The notes under the pieces are model-generated. The model searched no databases, had not been told where the DNA came from, and saw nothing but the letters and a program-made list of their open reading frames with translations. Position numbers and translations under genes: made by a program. From Acidisphaera sp. S103 (GTDB lineage: Bacteria; Pseudomonadota; Alphaproteobacteria; Acetobacterales; Acetobacteraceae), in the NCBI RefSeq assembly GCF_009765975.1, contig NZ_LMUJ01000085.1, forward strand, positions 3,454-67,453: a stretch of DNA of 64,000 nucleotides, given 5' to 3'. Below are positions 18,558-27,890 of the stretch, one piece after another; position 1 is the stretch's first letter, and each line of letters opens with the position of its first letter.

Positions 18558-19255
18558 CCGAAGCCGTCACGGTACGCGGATTGCGACGGGCGTACGGGGA
18601 CCGGGTGGTGATCCGTTCGCTCGATCTGCACATCGAACGTGGTGAATTCGTTGTCCTGCTGGGCGAAAGTGGCTGTGGCAAGACGACGCTGCTGCGGGCG
18701 CTGGCGGGTCTGGATCCGATCGACGGTGGGCGCATCGACGGTCCCCCGCGTCCTGCCGTGGTGTTCCAGGAACACCGCCTGCTCCCGTGGGATCCGCTGT
18801 GGCGCAACGTCTCCCTGGGATTGTCGGAAAAGGATAGCCGCCAACTGGCGGGCGCGGCCTTGGCCGAGGTCGGTCTGGGCGACCGCCTGGACGACTGGCC
18901 TCGCAACCTGTCGGGCGGCCAGGCGCAGCGTGTGGCCTTGGCTCGGGCGTTGGTGCAGCAGCCGCAGTTGCTGTTGCTGGACGAACCGTTTGCCGCGTTG
19001 GACGCGCTGACGCGCATCAAGATGCAAAGCCTGGTCAAGGCGCTGGTGCGCAAGCATCAGCCTGGCGTGTTGCTGGTGACCCACGACGTCGATGAAGCCA
19101 TTACGCTCGGAGACCGAGCGTTGGTGATGCGAGAGGGGGCGATCGCACGGACTTATGCCATTTCTGCTGCGGCGAACGGCCATCGATCGCATCCCGAAGC
19201 GATCGAGCTGCGGGACCGCCTGCTGGCCGACCTTGGTGTCGGCGCGGACGCCTGA
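18554..19255 (+). CDS. ssuB: Aliphatic sulfonate ABC ATPase SsuB
   Basis: ATPase subunit (233 aa). Walker A GESGCGKTT lies at 37-45, the Q-loop in VVFQEHRLLPW, the signature LSGGQ at 119-123, Walker B LLLLDEP at 139-145 and the H-loop His at about 177. The FQEHRLLPW stretch is typical of SsuB. Its ATG overlaps the ssuC stop by 4 bp. Confidence 0.94.
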   Translation: MTEAVTVRGLRRAYGDRVVIRSLDLHIERGEFVVLLGESGCGKTTLLRALAGLDPIDGGRIDGPPRPAVVFQEHRLLPWDPLWRNVSLGLSEKDSRQLAGAALAEVGLGDRLDDWPRNLSGGQAQRVALARALVQQPQLLLLDEPFAALDALTRIKMQSLVKALVRKHQPGVLLVTHDVDEAITLGDRALVMREGAIARTYAISAAANGHRSHPEAIELRDRLLADLGVGADA

Positions 19256-19276
19256 GTTTTTCGGAAGGAATCCATC

Positions 19277-20233
19277 ATGTATCGCCGTTCCCTGCTCGCA
19301 ACAGGTGCTGCTGCTGTTCTGGCCCCGGGAGCGAAGGCGGCAAGCCGGGAGACTGATACGGTGCGCCTGACCTGGGGGTTTGGTGGGTTGCCGCTGATCG
19401 CCAAGGAACGTGGTGAGTTTGCCAAGGCGCTAGCCAAGGACAATATCCGCGTGCAATGGATCGGTCCGTTTCCGAACCATGCGCCCACGATCCAGGCTGT
19501 CGTCGGTGGCAGTGCGGATTTCAGTTTTGGCGGCAGCACGACGCCGGCGCTGGCGGCAATCCTGGCCGGGTCGCCCTTAGTGTTCACGCTGTTCGCGGTC
19601 GTCGAGCCTCGCACCACGGCAATCATCGCCAGGGACGGGTCTGGGATCAACAGCGTATCGGACCTGGCGGGCAAGACTGTCGCGGTTAATCGTTCCGGGC
19701 TGGGCGAGTTCATCCTGGTCGCGGCGCTGGAAAAATACCATGTCGACCGCAGCAAGGTTAAGGTCGTCTATCTGAACCCGCCGGAGGCGGCGCCGGCATT
19801 CGGGTCGGGACAGGTCGATGCGTGGGCGATGTGGAGTCCGGGGGTGGACCTCGCGCGTACCCAATACAAAGGTCACGACATCTTTCTGGAGGGCCGGGAC
19901 CTGGAATTCCAGATCGATTTCAATTCATGGCTGACCCGCAAGGATTTCGCGGATCGGAACCGCGATCTTGTGGCCGCTGTGAACGCTGCGTTCACCACCG
20001 AGGCGGAATGGGCGTCGACGCATCCGAAGGAGGCTGAGACCATCGCGCAGGTGCAGGGTCATTACGACGACGCGATCCGCGACATGTTCATCTCATGGAA
20101 GCGCCAGTATCACATCCATCGCGCCGATGATCAGGCCTTTCTGTCGGAGCTGCAACGCGCCGCGGATTGGTTGTCCGCTCGCAAGGTGTTGCCGGACAAG
20201 GTGCATGTGGCTGATCACCTGGTGTCGGTTTGA
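19277..20233 (+). CDS. ssuA: Aliphatic sulfonate ABC binding protein SsuA, copy 1
   Basis: Periplasmic binding protein (318 aa) with a leader beginning MYRRSLLATGAAAVLAPG and a cut near AKA-A at residue 22. FPNHAPTIQAVVGGSADFSFGG and VNRSGLGEFILVAALEKY are SsuA-type segments. GGAAGG lies 7 bp before the ATG. It is directly followed by a second SsuA-type gene, so the importer probably works with two receptors. Confidence 0.9.
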   Translation: MYRRSLLATGAAAVLAPGAKAASRETDTVRLTWGFGGLPLIAKERGEFAKALAKDNIRVQWIGPFPNHAPTIQAVVGGSADFSFGGSTTPALAAILAGSPLVFTLFAVVEPRTTAIIARDGSGINSVSDLAGKTVAVNRSGLGEFILVAALEKYHVDRSKVKVVYLNPPEAAPAFGSGQVDAWAMWSPGVDLARTQYKGHDIFLEGRDLEFQIDFNSWLTRKDFADRNRDLVAAVNAAFTTEAEWASTHPKEAETIAQVQGHYDDAIRDMFISWKRQYHIHRADDQAFLSELQRAADWLSARKVLPDKVHVADHLVSV

Positions 20234-21159
20234 CGCAGATGATCCTCACACGCCGCAGGCTGGCCAGCCTGCTCATCGTTGCGCCACGGCTTGGTATGGC
20301 CTCACCCACCTTGCGCGTGGGCGATCAGAAGGGCGGTGCCAAGTCGCTGATGACCGCGTCCGGTGTGCTGGCCGGTATCGAGCACCTGATCGAGTGGAAC
20401 ATATTCGCCGCCGCCGCGCCGTTGCTTGAGGCGCTGAATGCGGGCGCCATCGATTGTGGTGGCGTGGGTGATGCGCCGTTCGCCTTCGCCCGAGCGGCGG
20501 GGATCAAAGCGAAGGTCATTACGGCGACGCGATCGGCGGGTGCGTCAACTGCTCTGCTGGTGCCGGCGACGTCCACCGCCCGCACATTCGCCGACCTGAA
20601 AGGTCGCACGATCGGAACCGGCAAAGGATCCGTCGGGCATTTTCTGGTCCTCGCGGCCAGGGAGAAGGCGGGTCTGTCCGCCGGCGACATCAAACTGGCC
20701 TTCTTGTCGCCGGCAGACTCCAAGGCTGCTTTCGTGTCCGGCGCCATCGATGCGTGGTCCACCTGGGGCCCCTACGTCTATCTGGCTGTGGCGCAGAACA
20801 AGGCGCGTATCCTGTTGGATGGGCAGGGACTGATGAGCGGCTTAAGTTACGAGGTCGCCACCGAACAGGCGATCGCCGAGAAGCACGATCTGCTGCGCAC
20901 TTTCTCTGACCGTCTGCAAAAAGCGTTGCGCTGGGGCCTGGAAAATGTCGATGCCTACGCGGCTGCGTGGGCGAACGAAACCGGTGTCCCCTACGATGTT
21001 TCCCGTCAGACTCTACTTGCTCGGGGTTTCGCACCCGCACCGATCGATGCGCGCATGATTGCCGATCAGCAACGCACCGTGGATGTCTATGCGCATGAGG
21101 GCGTTCTGCCCGTCCGCTATGACGCGGCCAGCGGGTTCGATACGTCGTTCAACGTGTAG
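20230..21159 (+). CDS. Aliphatic sulfonate ABC binding protein SsuA, copy 2
   Basis: A second SsuA-type receptor (about 306-309 aa) in tandem. The leader [18 protein letters not shown] carries a twin-arginine-like motif. The mature part has [14 protein letters not shown] and [23 protein letters not shown], clearly SsuA. The start is either a TTG at 20230 overlapping the upstream stop or the ATG at 20239; the ATG seems safer. Its 3' end overlaps the convergent cysA by 43 bp. Confidence 0.88.
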   Translation: MTQMILTRRRLASLLIVAPRLGMASPTLRVGDQKGGAKSLMTASGVLAGIEHLIEWNIFAAAAPLLEALNAGAIDCGGVGDAPFAFARAAGIKAKVITATRSAGASTALLVPATSTARTFADLKGRTIGTGKGSVGHFLVLAAREKAGLSAGDIKLAFLSPADSKAAFVSGAIDAWSTWGPYVYLAVAQNKARILLDGQGLMSGLSYEVATEQAIAEKHDLLRTFSDRLQKALRWGLENVDAYAAAWANETGVPYDVSRQTLLARGFAPAPIDARMIADQQRTVDVYAHEGVLPVRYDAASGFDTSFNV

Positions 21160-22172
21160 ATGCGAGCGCGTGATAGATCGATACCGTAACCCTGTCCGAT
21201 CGTGGGTAACGGGGCGGCTTCGGGCAACAGGACCTCTGTGGTGCGGCCGGCGAACGTTACGCGGACGCGTGGCATCGGACCCGTTGCGTGGACGCTTTCG
21301 ACGCGAACCGGTCCGGGACCAGGCAGCAGGCCGATCTCATGCGGGCGCACCAACGCGATAGCTGGGCCGGGTGGGCAATTTGTTGCCAGGTTGGTGCCGC
21401 ATAGTCCTTGAAACCGAGCGGTGCCGGCTGTGACGATGCAGTCCAGGCGGACGGATTCGCCGAGAAATTCGTGCACGAACGCATTGACCGGTTCGGCGTA
21501 CAGGCGATCAGGCGTGTCCACCTGCTCGATCCGCCCGGCCCGCAGGACCGCGACGCGATCGGCCATTTCCAGCGCTTCGTTCTGGTCGTGGGTTACGAAG
21601 ACGCTCGTCAGGCCCATGCGGTTGTGCAGGTCGCGCAGCCAGATGCGCAGGTTCTTCCGCACCTTGGCATCCAACGCGCCGAACGGTTCGTCCAGCAGCA
21701 GCAGCGACGGTTCGATCGCCAGCGCCCTCGCCAGGGCGACGCGCTGCCGCTGCCCGCCGGAGATTTGTTCCGGATAGCGTTCCGCCAGTTCGCCGATTCC
21801 CATCAGGTCCAGCAGTTCGGCCACTTTGGTGCGGATGGCTGTGCTGGCTGGGCGTTCGCTGCGCCGCCGTACCTCCAAGCCAAATGCGACGTTGCGGGCG
21901 ACGCTCATGTGGCGGAACAGGGCGTAGTGCTGGAAGACCAGACCGATGCCGCGCTTGCGGGCGGGGACGTCGTGCATCGAGCGGCCATTGATTTCGATCG
22001 CGCCGGATTCGGCGAACTCCAGCCCTGCGACGACGCGCAACAGCGTGGTCTTGCCGGAACCGGACGGGCCGAGCAGCGCCAGGAATTCGCCTTGCGGTAC
22101 GGACAGACTCAGTCCGTCCAGCGCTGCCGTGCGGCCGAAGTGCTTGCGCAGATCGCGCAGTTCCAGGCTCAA
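21117..22172 (-). CDS. cysA: Sulfate/thiosulfate ABC ATPase CysA
   Basis: ATPase (351 aa) of the sulfate/thiosulfate importer. Walker [10 protein letters not shown] begins at about 35, the Q-loop is [24 protein letters not shown] (CysA-typical), the signature ISGGQRQR and Walker [15 protein letters not shown]-terminal TOBE-like regulatory domain follows from about residue 240 ([11 protein letters not shown]). It couples to cysW by ATGA. The last 43 bp overlap the convergent ssuA-type gene. Confidence 0.95.
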   Translation of the reverse strand: MSLELRDLRKHFGRTAALDGLSLSVPQGEFLALLGPSGSGKTTLLRVVAGLEFAESGAIEINGRSMHDVPARKRGIGLVFQHYALFRHMSVARNVAFGLEVRRRSERPASTAIRTKVAELLDLMGIGELAERYPEQISGGQRQRVALARALAIEPSLLLLDEPFGALDAKVRKNLRIWLRDLHNRMGLTSVFVTHDQNEALEMADRVAVLRAGRIEQVDTPDRLYAEPVNAFVHEFLGESVRLDCIVTAGTARFQGLCGTNLATNCPPGPAIALVRPHEIGLLPGPGPVRVESVHATGPMPRVRVTFAGRTTEVLLPEAAPLPTIGQGYGIDLSRARIYTLNDVSNPLAAS

Positions 22173-22999
22173 AAAATATCCCTCCGGCTTCCGCCCATTT
22201 GCCGTTCCAACAGGACGCGAAGACCCAGCGTGACCAGTGCGAGCAATGACAGCAGGGCGGCGACCGAGAACGCACCGACCCAGTCATAGTCGTTGAACAA
22301 TGCTTCGACAAAAAGCGGCATGGTCAATGTCTGGCCACGGATATGGCCGGATACGACGGCGACGGCGCCGAATTCCCCCATCGCTCGGGCGTTGCACAGC
22401 AGGACGCCATACAGCAGTGCCCAGCGGATGTTGGGCAGTGTGACCCGGAAGAATGTCTGCCAGCCGGTGGCGCCCAGGGTCAGTGCGGCTTCTTCCTCGG
22501 CGGCGCCTTGTTCCCGCATCAGGGGAAGCAACGATCGCGCGACGAAGGGGAATGTGACGAAGACGGTGGCCAGGATCAGGCCGGGCAGGGCGAAGATGAT
22601 CCGCACTTCGTGCTGGTCCAGCCAGGAACCGAACCAGCCGTTGGCGCCGAACAGCAGCACCCAGACCAGGCCGGAGATGACCGGTGAGACGGAGAATGGC
22701 AGCTCGATCAGGGTGGTCAGCAAGGTGCGTCCGGGGAAGTCGAAGCGGCCGATGCACCATGCCGCGGCGGTGCCGCAGATGGCGTTCAACGGCACGCTGA
22801 CGGCGGCGACGGTCAGGGTCAGGCGGATGGCGTCGATGGCGTCCGGATCGGTCAGTGCGCCCAAGACCGCACCCAATCCGCGGGAGAATGTCTCGGTGAA
22901 GATGACGCCCAGCGGCAGCAGCAGGAGCAGCGTCATCAGGACCAGGGTCAGCGTGATCAGCGCGCCGTGACGCAGCCGGGTCACGTGCGGATCAGCCAT
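22169..22999 (-). CDS. cysW: Sulfate ABC permease CysW
   Basis: Inner-membrane permease (276 aa). The family pattern [28 protein letters not shown] near the N-terminus and the loop [24 protein letters not shown] are diagnostic, with six hydrophobic helices. The gene starts inside the end of cysT (19-bp overlap) and ends overlapping cysA by 4 bp. Confidence 0.94.
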   Translation of the reverse strand: MADPHVTRLRHGALITLTLVLMTLLLLLPLGVIFTETFSRGLGAVLGALTDPDAIDAIRLTLTVAAVSVPLNAICGTAAAWCIGRFDFPGRTLLTTLIELPFSVSPVISGLVWVLLFGANGWFGSWLDQHEVRIIFALPGLILATVFVTFPFVARSLLPLMREQGAAEEEAALTLGATGWQTFFRVTLPNIRWALLYGVLLCNARAMGEFGAVAVVSGHIRGQTLTMPLFVEALFNDYDWVGAFSVAALLSLLALVTLGLRVLLERQMGGSRRDIF

Positions 23000-23799
23000 C
23001 GCTGTAGCCGGTTGATCACCAGCAGGATGGCGAACGACAGCAGCAGCATCGCGACGCCGAGGGCCGCGGCGCCGGCGTAATCAAGCTGTTCCAGGCGGAT
23101 CACGATCAGCAGCGGTGCGATTTCGCTGACCATGGGCATGTTGCCGGCGATGAAGATGACGGAGCCGTACTCGCCCACGCCTCGGGCGAGTGCCGCGCCG
23201 AAGCCGGCCAGCAGGGTCGGCGCGAGCGCGGGCAGGGTGACTCGCCACAGGGTCTGCAAGCGGGTGGCACCGAGGGTTGCGGCGGCTTCCTCGGCGTCGG
23301 CGGGCAGGTCGAGGATGATGGGTTCCAGCATGCGGACGACGAAGGGCAGGCCGACGAAGATCAGCGCGACGAGGACGCCCAACGGCGTGTAGGCCACTTT
23401 GATTCCCAAGGGGGTCAGCAGTGCGCCGATCCAGCCTTTGGGGGCGAACAGCGCGGTCAGGGAGATGCCGGCGACGGCGGTGGGCAGGGCGAGCGGCATG
23501 TCGATGATCGAGTCGGCCAGGCCTCGGCCGGGGAAGCGGTAGCGGACCATGACCCAGGCGATCAGCAGTCCCAGCGGCACGTTGATCGCGGCGGCCAGGG
23601 TGGCGGCGCCGAAGCTGAGGCGCAATGCCGCCAGCACCCTGGGTTCGGTCAGGGAGTGCCACAAGCCGGCGATCCCAAGCTCCCACGGGCGCAGCGTGAG
23701 CGCGGCCAGCGGCAGCAGCACGATCAGCGAGAGCCAGGTCAGCGTGATGCCGAGTGTCAGGCTGAAGCCGGGCAGGGACGAACGCCGAGCCAGACGCAT
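22981..23799 (-). CDS. cysT: Sulfate ABC permease CysT (CysU)
   Basis: Inner-membrane permease (272 aa) pairing with CysW. The N-terminus PGFSLTLGITLTWLSLIVLLPL, the segment DMPLALPTAVAGISLTALF and EEAAATLGATRLQTLWRVTLPAL mark CysT. The ATG at 23799 overlaps the last base of the binding-protein gene, so translation is coupled. Confidence 0.94.
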   Translation of the reverse strand: MRLARRSSLPGFSLTLGITLTWLSLIVLLPLAALTLRPWELGIAGLWHSLTEPRVLAALRLSFGAATLAAAINVPLGLLIAWVMVRYRFPGRGLADSIIDMPLALPTAVAGISLTALFAPKGWIGALLTPLGIKVAYTPLGVLVALIFVGLPFVVRMLEPIILDLPADAEEAAATLGATRLQTLWRVTLPALAPTLLAGFGAALARGVGEYGSVIFIAGNMPMVSEIAPLLIVIRLEQLDYAGAAALGVAMLLLSFAILLVINRLQRWLIRT

Positions 23800-24815
23800 T
23801 ATTTGCCGGGTACGTAGATACGATCGAACATGCCGCCATCGGCGAAATAGGTCGCCTGCGCTTTGTCCCAGCCGCCGAAATCCTGGATCGTCACCAGCTT
23901 GAGGGGCGGGAAGACCTTGGCGTATTTGGCGGCGGTGGCCGTATCCCGGGGGCGGTAGAAATTGCGGGCGGCGATTTCCTGGCCTTCCGGCGTGTAGAGA
24001 TATTGCAGGTAGGCTTCGGCGACTTTTCGTGTGCCGCGCTTATCGACGATGCTATCCACGACGGCGACCGGTGGTTCCGCCAGGACGGAGATGCTGGGCA
24101 GCACGGTTTCATAGTCAGTGTCGCCAAATTCCTTGCGGACCAGGAAAGCCTCATTTTCCCAGGCGATCAGCACGTCGCCCAGGCCGCGTTGGGCGAAGCT
24201 GGTGGTGGCGCCGCGTGCCCCAGTGTCCAGCACGGGTACCTGGTGGAACAGCGCTTTGATATAGGCCTCCGCCGAGGCGTCGGTGGCGCCGGGCTGACGT
24301 TGCGCCCAGGCCAGGGCCGCGAGGAAGTTCCAGCGAGCGCCGCCGGAGGTCTTCGGGTTGGGGGTGATGACCTGCACGCCGGGTTTCAGCAGGTCGGGCC
24401 AGTCGTGGATCTGCTTCGGGTTGCCCTTCCGCACCAGCAGGACGATCGTGCTGGTGTACGGTGAGGCGTTGTCGGGCAACCTTGTCTGCCAGTTGGTGGC
24501 AAGCAAACCGTGTTTTGCCAGCGCATCGATATCGGCCGCGAGGGCCAGCGTCACGACATCCGCTTGCAGTCCGTCCAGGACAGCCCGAGCGGATGCCCCG
24601 GAACCATTGTGGGACTGGTTGACGACGAGCGTTTCGCCAGTCTTCGTTTTCCAAGCCTTGATGAAGGCTCGATTGAAGTCGCGATAGAGCTCGCGCGTCG
24701 GATCGTAGGATACGTTCAGCAGGGACGTTGGCTGGGCCGCGTGCGCGGTCGTTGCCAGCAGTGCGCCTGCCGCGGTGGTGATGGCGTCACGGCGGGTCAG
24801 GAGGGGGCGCGGCAT
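23799..24815 (-). CDS. Sulfate-binding periplasmic protein (Sbp/CysP family)
   Basis: Sulfate/thiosulfate receptor (338 aa). A leader with [20 protein letters not shown] ends at about residue 27. The mature start [20 protein letters not shown] is the hallmark, and [25 protein letters not shown] and [17 protein letters not shown] belong to the anion-binding region. The ATG at 24815 is chosen because AAGGAGAAGA lies just upstream. It is first of the sbp-cysT-cysW-cysA operon. Confidence 0.94.
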   Translation of the reverse strand: MPRPLLTRRDAITTAAGALLATTAHAAQPTSLLNVSYDPTRELYRDFNRAFIKAWKTKTGETLVVNQSHNGSGASARAVLDGLQADVVTLALAADIDALAKHGLLATNWQTRLPDNASPYTSTIVLLVRKGNPKQIHDWPDLLKPGVQVITPNPKTSGGARWNFLAALAWAQRQPGATDASAEAYIKALFHQVPVLDTGARGATTSFAQRGLGDVLIAWENEAFLVRKEFGDTDYETVLPSISVLAEPPVAVVDSIVDKRGTRKVAEAYLQYLYTPEGQEIAARNFYRPRDTATAAKYAKVFPPLKLVTIQDFGGWDKAQATYFADGGMFDRIYVPGK

Positions 24816-24874
24816 AATCTGGTCTTCTCCTTGCCTGGCCGGGACGTGGGGAAACGGCTGCGGGCACATTTGAT

Positions 24875-24945
24875 CCGTTATCGTGCCGAGTCAAGTGTAA
24901 AAATTTATATCACTATAATTTATCGTATGTTACTTTTGTCGGATT
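24875..24945 (-). promoter_or_regulatory. AT-rich promoter region of the sulfate operon
   Basis: This stretch is far richer in A/T than its surroundings and lies 60-130 bp before the sulfate-binding gene. It contains the imperfect palindrome AAATTTATA-TCAC-TATAATTT around 24900. It is the probable promoter and regulator site (a CysB-type LysR protein would be usual), assigned by position only. Confidence 0.45.
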
Positions 24946-25383
24946 TTACCGGACCGGTGTGAGATATTTGCCGTAATGAGCCAGGATGAACGCCTTGACC
25001 TCGGGCGAACGGTAGATATCGACGAAGTGGAGGATACGCAGATCGTTCCTGCGGTCCGCCCGCACCACGAAGTTCAGTGCGTAGTGCGGGTTACCGGTGC
25101 CGTCGGTCAGGGATCGGGGCGACCAGAAGGACGATTAGGTGGATTTTCCGGCCCCGCTGCGGCCGATGACGCCGAGTATTTCACCTGATTGAACCTCGAA
25201 CGTGACGTCGTCGAGCGCGGTGACGGGGCCGAATTTCTTGCTGATGTTGCCAGGCCGCACGACGGGCCCGTCGGGTAACGGGACGTGGAGGTCGGGTGCG
25301 TCCTCTCGGGTGCAAGCGCGGGATGGGAGTGTATCGAACAGCGCCATCGCCTCCGGATGCCACCAGCCTATGCAGCAACTCAT
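24946..25383 (-). pseudogene. metN'-'metQ remnant of a methionine ABC transporter
   Basis: Two pieces joined by a deletion. The 5' part (25383 to 25135) encodes 82 residues ending in an ABC ATPase start: [21 protein letters not shown] and Walker [10 protein letters not shown], then an immediate TAA. Directly after it, in another frame (about 25130 to 24946), the sequence encodes the C-terminus of a MetQ/NlpA receptor: GNPHYALNFVVRADRRND and SPEVKAFILAHYGKYLTP, then TAA. The rest of metN, the permease metI and most of metQ are gone. Homology is judged by eye; the junction lies near 25130-25138. Confidence 0.78.
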
Positions 25384-25471
25384 GGGATATTCCTATTCCG
25401 CTTCCGGTTGAAGGGCAGGGTGCCTGTACGTCGCGCTGGAGATATGCGATTATTGCCGGGCTGATCGGGAA

Positions 25472-25789
25472 TCAGAACGACGTAGCGGCACGGCTGGACT
25501 TGAATAACTGACGCGCCGATCTGTATGCGTAATCGACACTGGGCCAGATGCTCTGGTCCATCTCGGTCACCCGGACATCTACGGCGACAAATTGGACGCC
25601 GAGTTCATGTTCGATCGCGGCACCTAGAAAAACACCGTCGACCTCGATCGGGCGGGACTGGCGCATGGGTACTAGGTGGACGCCATCGACCTCGACGGGT
25701 CGGGATTGGCGCGTAGGCACGGGTCGGCCGGCAGGCTGTGACTGCCTGGCGGGGAACGTGAATCTGTGCAGGTTACGTGATTCGTTCAT
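25472..25789 (-). CDS. Small uncharacterised protein with a 16-residue tandem duplication
   Basis: A 105-aa protein of unknown function, start at the ATG at 25789 (frame open to 25900). Residues about 26-57 contain two copies of a 16-residue unit, PTRQSRPVEVDGVHLV and PMRQSRPIEVDGVFLG, preceded by a partial ARQSQP. The rest (IEHELGVQFVAVDVRVTEMDQSIWPSVDYA) is non-repetitive and looks like a folded domain. No signal peptide or membrane helix. It lies amid broken sulfur genes; whether it is still translated is uncertain. Confidence 0.5.
   Translation of the reverse strand: MNESRNLHRFTFPARQSQPAGRPVPTRQSRPVEVDGVHLVPMRQSRPIEVDGVFLGAAIEHELGVQFVAVDVRVTEMDQSIWPSVDYAYRSARQLFKSSRAATSF
25628..25723. 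repeat. 48-bp tandem duplication, two units
   Basis: The stretch around TCGACCTCGA at 25638 recurs at 25686, a period of 48 bp (16 codons), with a few substitutions. It keeps the reading frame of the small minus-strand protein. Confidence 0.7.
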
Positions 25790-26001
25790 GACGAATTGCC
25801 CAAATGTATCGGTTTCTCTGCTGAAGATCCCATCAAGGGGATACGATTGAGTGAGATCAGCGACAACATCCGGCCTGCTTGAGAAGACCCGGGAACGCAA
25901 AGCAATAGATCATGCTGGCCTCCGTTCGTGTTGGCTGGCGTATCATGGCCGCGATCACACATATTATACGTCACAAAAACATCTGTCAACACATAACACT
26001 C

Positions 26002-26445
26002 TCACAAAACGCATATAAGGAGTTTCACAAAAGTGGTTTGCAGACCCGCCGGCGCAACGGCATTGGCGACGATCTCACCGAACGGTCCGGCGTTCCGGGC
26101 CGGTCCGCAATGACACCCGGTCGTTGGCTTCAACAGCAGCAGCAGAAAGACGAGCTCCGCGAAACGATAGCATTCCTCCAGATGCGAATAGCCGGATAGG
26201 ATGAACCGATCGATCCCGATCGCCATATACTCCCGCATCCGCGCAGCCACCTGCTTGGGATTTTCGACAGGCGCGGTGCCAGCATCTCCGCGCACGAGGC
26301 CAACGCCCGCCCAAAGATTTGGGTTGATCTCTAGCTTGTCACGCCGCCCATTGTGCAAACGCGCCATGCGCTGTTGCCCACTGAGTCAAAACGAACGTGC
26401 GTTAGATATCGAAATGCCCTCATCATCGACGTGCTGGATCAGCCT
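26002..26445 (-). pseudogene. 3' remnant of an alkanesulfonate monooxygenase gene (ssuD)
   Basis: C-terminal third of a classical SsuD. From 26367 the frame reads [41 protein letters not shown] and GPFGEIVAN, all strongly SsuD-like. Upstream the match continues as LIQHVDDE and, with a single-base frame disturbance near 26380-26390 and an in-frame TGA (26386-26388), DSV-GQQRM. The 5' two thirds are absent. It is a different lineage from the intact LLM gene at 15364, so an older or transferred sulfonate locus has decayed here. Confidence 0.8.
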
Positions 26446-26508
26446 CAAAACCGGCACAAAAGGCCGGATGGAACACCCCGCCGCACACCTTGAGACATTC
26501 AAGCGATT

Positions 26509-26546
26509 CCTCTGATTCAGAGGTTTTTCAGGAAGAATTTTCTTCC
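26509..26546. promoter_or_regulatory. Two adjacent palindromes
   Basis: CCTCTGATTCAGAGG (26509-26523) is a perfect 15-bp palindrome followed by TTTTT on the plus strand. GGAAGAATTTTCTTCC (26531-26546) is a perfect 16-bp palindrome 7 bp later. They lie about 105 bp before the LivJ-type gene. The first could terminate plus-strand transcription or they could be operators; no plus-strand gene ends here. Confidence 0.5.
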
Positions 26547-26649
26547 CCCCGGCAAGATCCGCCTCTCGAGGCGGAACGCCAACCGTCCCGTGGACTCACC
26601 GCAGGTCTCGGCGCAATCTCGGTGTCAAAGAAACTGGGAGACGTCCAAA

Positions 26650-27867
26650 ATGATCCGCCGCCGCGTGTTGCTTTCCGCCGCCGCCGTGTTGCCGCTCCGC
26701 GTCGCCCGTGCCGAGGCCAGCTCTACCATCCGCATCGGTGTCCTCACCGACCTCAACGGTCCAAACTCCGCGTCCTCTGGCCCCGGGTCGGTGGTTGCCA
26801 CGCAACTCGCGGCTGAAGACTTCATGGCGACCCATCCTGGCACCAAAATCGAGGTGCTGTCCGCCGACTACCAGTCGAAGCCCGACATTGCCGTGTCCGT
26901 TGCGCGCGATTGGTTCGACCGGCAGGGCGTCGACATTGTCTCCAATATCAACAACTCCGCCGCCGCGCTTGCGATCGCCAACCTGGTGAAGGAGAAGGAT
27001 AAGGTCGCACTGTTCACCAGCCCTGCCAGCTCGGCGCTGACCGGTACCGCCTGCGGCCCCAACCACGTCCATTGGACACATGACACCTGGGCGGTCGGCA
27101 AAAGCACCGGCGGCGCGCTGGTCCAGCAGGGAGGCGATAGTTGGTACTTTGTCGCTGCTGATTATGCGTTCGGCCACCAGCTCGCTGCCGACACCGCCGG
27201 ATTCGTCACCGGCGCGGGCGGCAAGGTGCTGGGAACCGCGTTCACGCCGTTCCCGGAGACCACCGACTTCTCGTCCTTCCTGGTGCAGGCCTCTTCCTCC
27301 GGCGCCAAGGTTATCGGGCTGGCAAACAGTGGCATCGACACCGCGAACTGCGTGAAGCAGGCGCACGAGTTCGGGCTGACCGCGAAAGGCACCAAATTGG
27401 CGGCGCTGTTGATGATGCTGCCGGACCTGCACGGGGTGGGGCTGGAAACCGCGCAGGGACTGGTGCTGTCCGAAGCGTTCTACTGGGACCTGAACGACGG
27501 CACACGCGCCTATGGAAAGCGCTATGGCGCGCGGATGAACGGCTGGATGCCGTCAATGGTCCAGGCGGGTGATTACGCCGCTAACGCGCACTGTTTGAAG
27601 GCGATGGCGGCGCTGGGGATAGGCAAAACGCGCAGCGGCCGTGCCATCGTGGAGCAGATGAAGGCGATGCCGACCGATGATCCGCTGTTCGGCAAAGGCA
27701 TCGTCCGTGCCGACGGCCGCGTGCTGCATCCGATGTATTTGTTCGAAGTGAAGTCGCCTTCCGAGAGTCACTACGCCTGGGACTACTACAAGCTGCTGCG
27801 CACGACCGACGGGGCCGATGCCTTCCGGCCGCTTGTTGATGGGCACTGTCCGATGGTGCACGCCTGA
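26650..27867 (+). CDS. ABC transporter substrate-binding protein, LivJ-like (urea/amide or branched-chain family)
   Basis: Periplasmic receptor of 405 aa with a leader MIRRRVLLSAAAVLPLRVARA. The mature domain starts STIRIGVLTDLNGPNSASSGPGSV, and the type I scheme continues (WFDRQGVDIVSNINNSAAALAIA; WYFVAADYAFGHQLAAD). The ATG at 26650 has GGGAGA upstream; the frame is open from 26590. It stands alone: no matching permease or ATPase is adjacent. It is flanked by gene remnants, so it may serve a Liv importer encoded elsewhere. Confidence 0.88.
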   Translation: MIRRRVLLSAAAVLPLRVARAEASSTIRIGVLTDLNGPNSASSGPGSVVATQLAAEDFMATHPGTKIEVLSADYQSKPDIAVSVARDWFDRQGVDIVSNINNSAAALAIANLVKEKDKVALFTSPASSALTGTACGPNHVHWTHDTWAVGKSTGGALVQQGGDSWYFVAADYAFGHQLAADTAGFVTGAGGKVLGTAFTPFPETTDFSSFLVQASSSGAKVIGLANSGIDTANCVKQAHEFGLTAKGTKLAALLMMLPDLHGVGLETAQGLVLSEAFYWDLNDGTRAYGKRYGARMNGWMPSMVQAGDYAANAHCLKAMAALGIGKTRSGRAIVEQMKAMPTDDPLFGKGIVRADGRVLHPMYLFEVKSPSESHYAWDYYKLLRTTDGADAFRPLVDGHCPMVHA

Positions 27868-27890
27868 CCGGTTCTGGCGCGATCTGGGTG

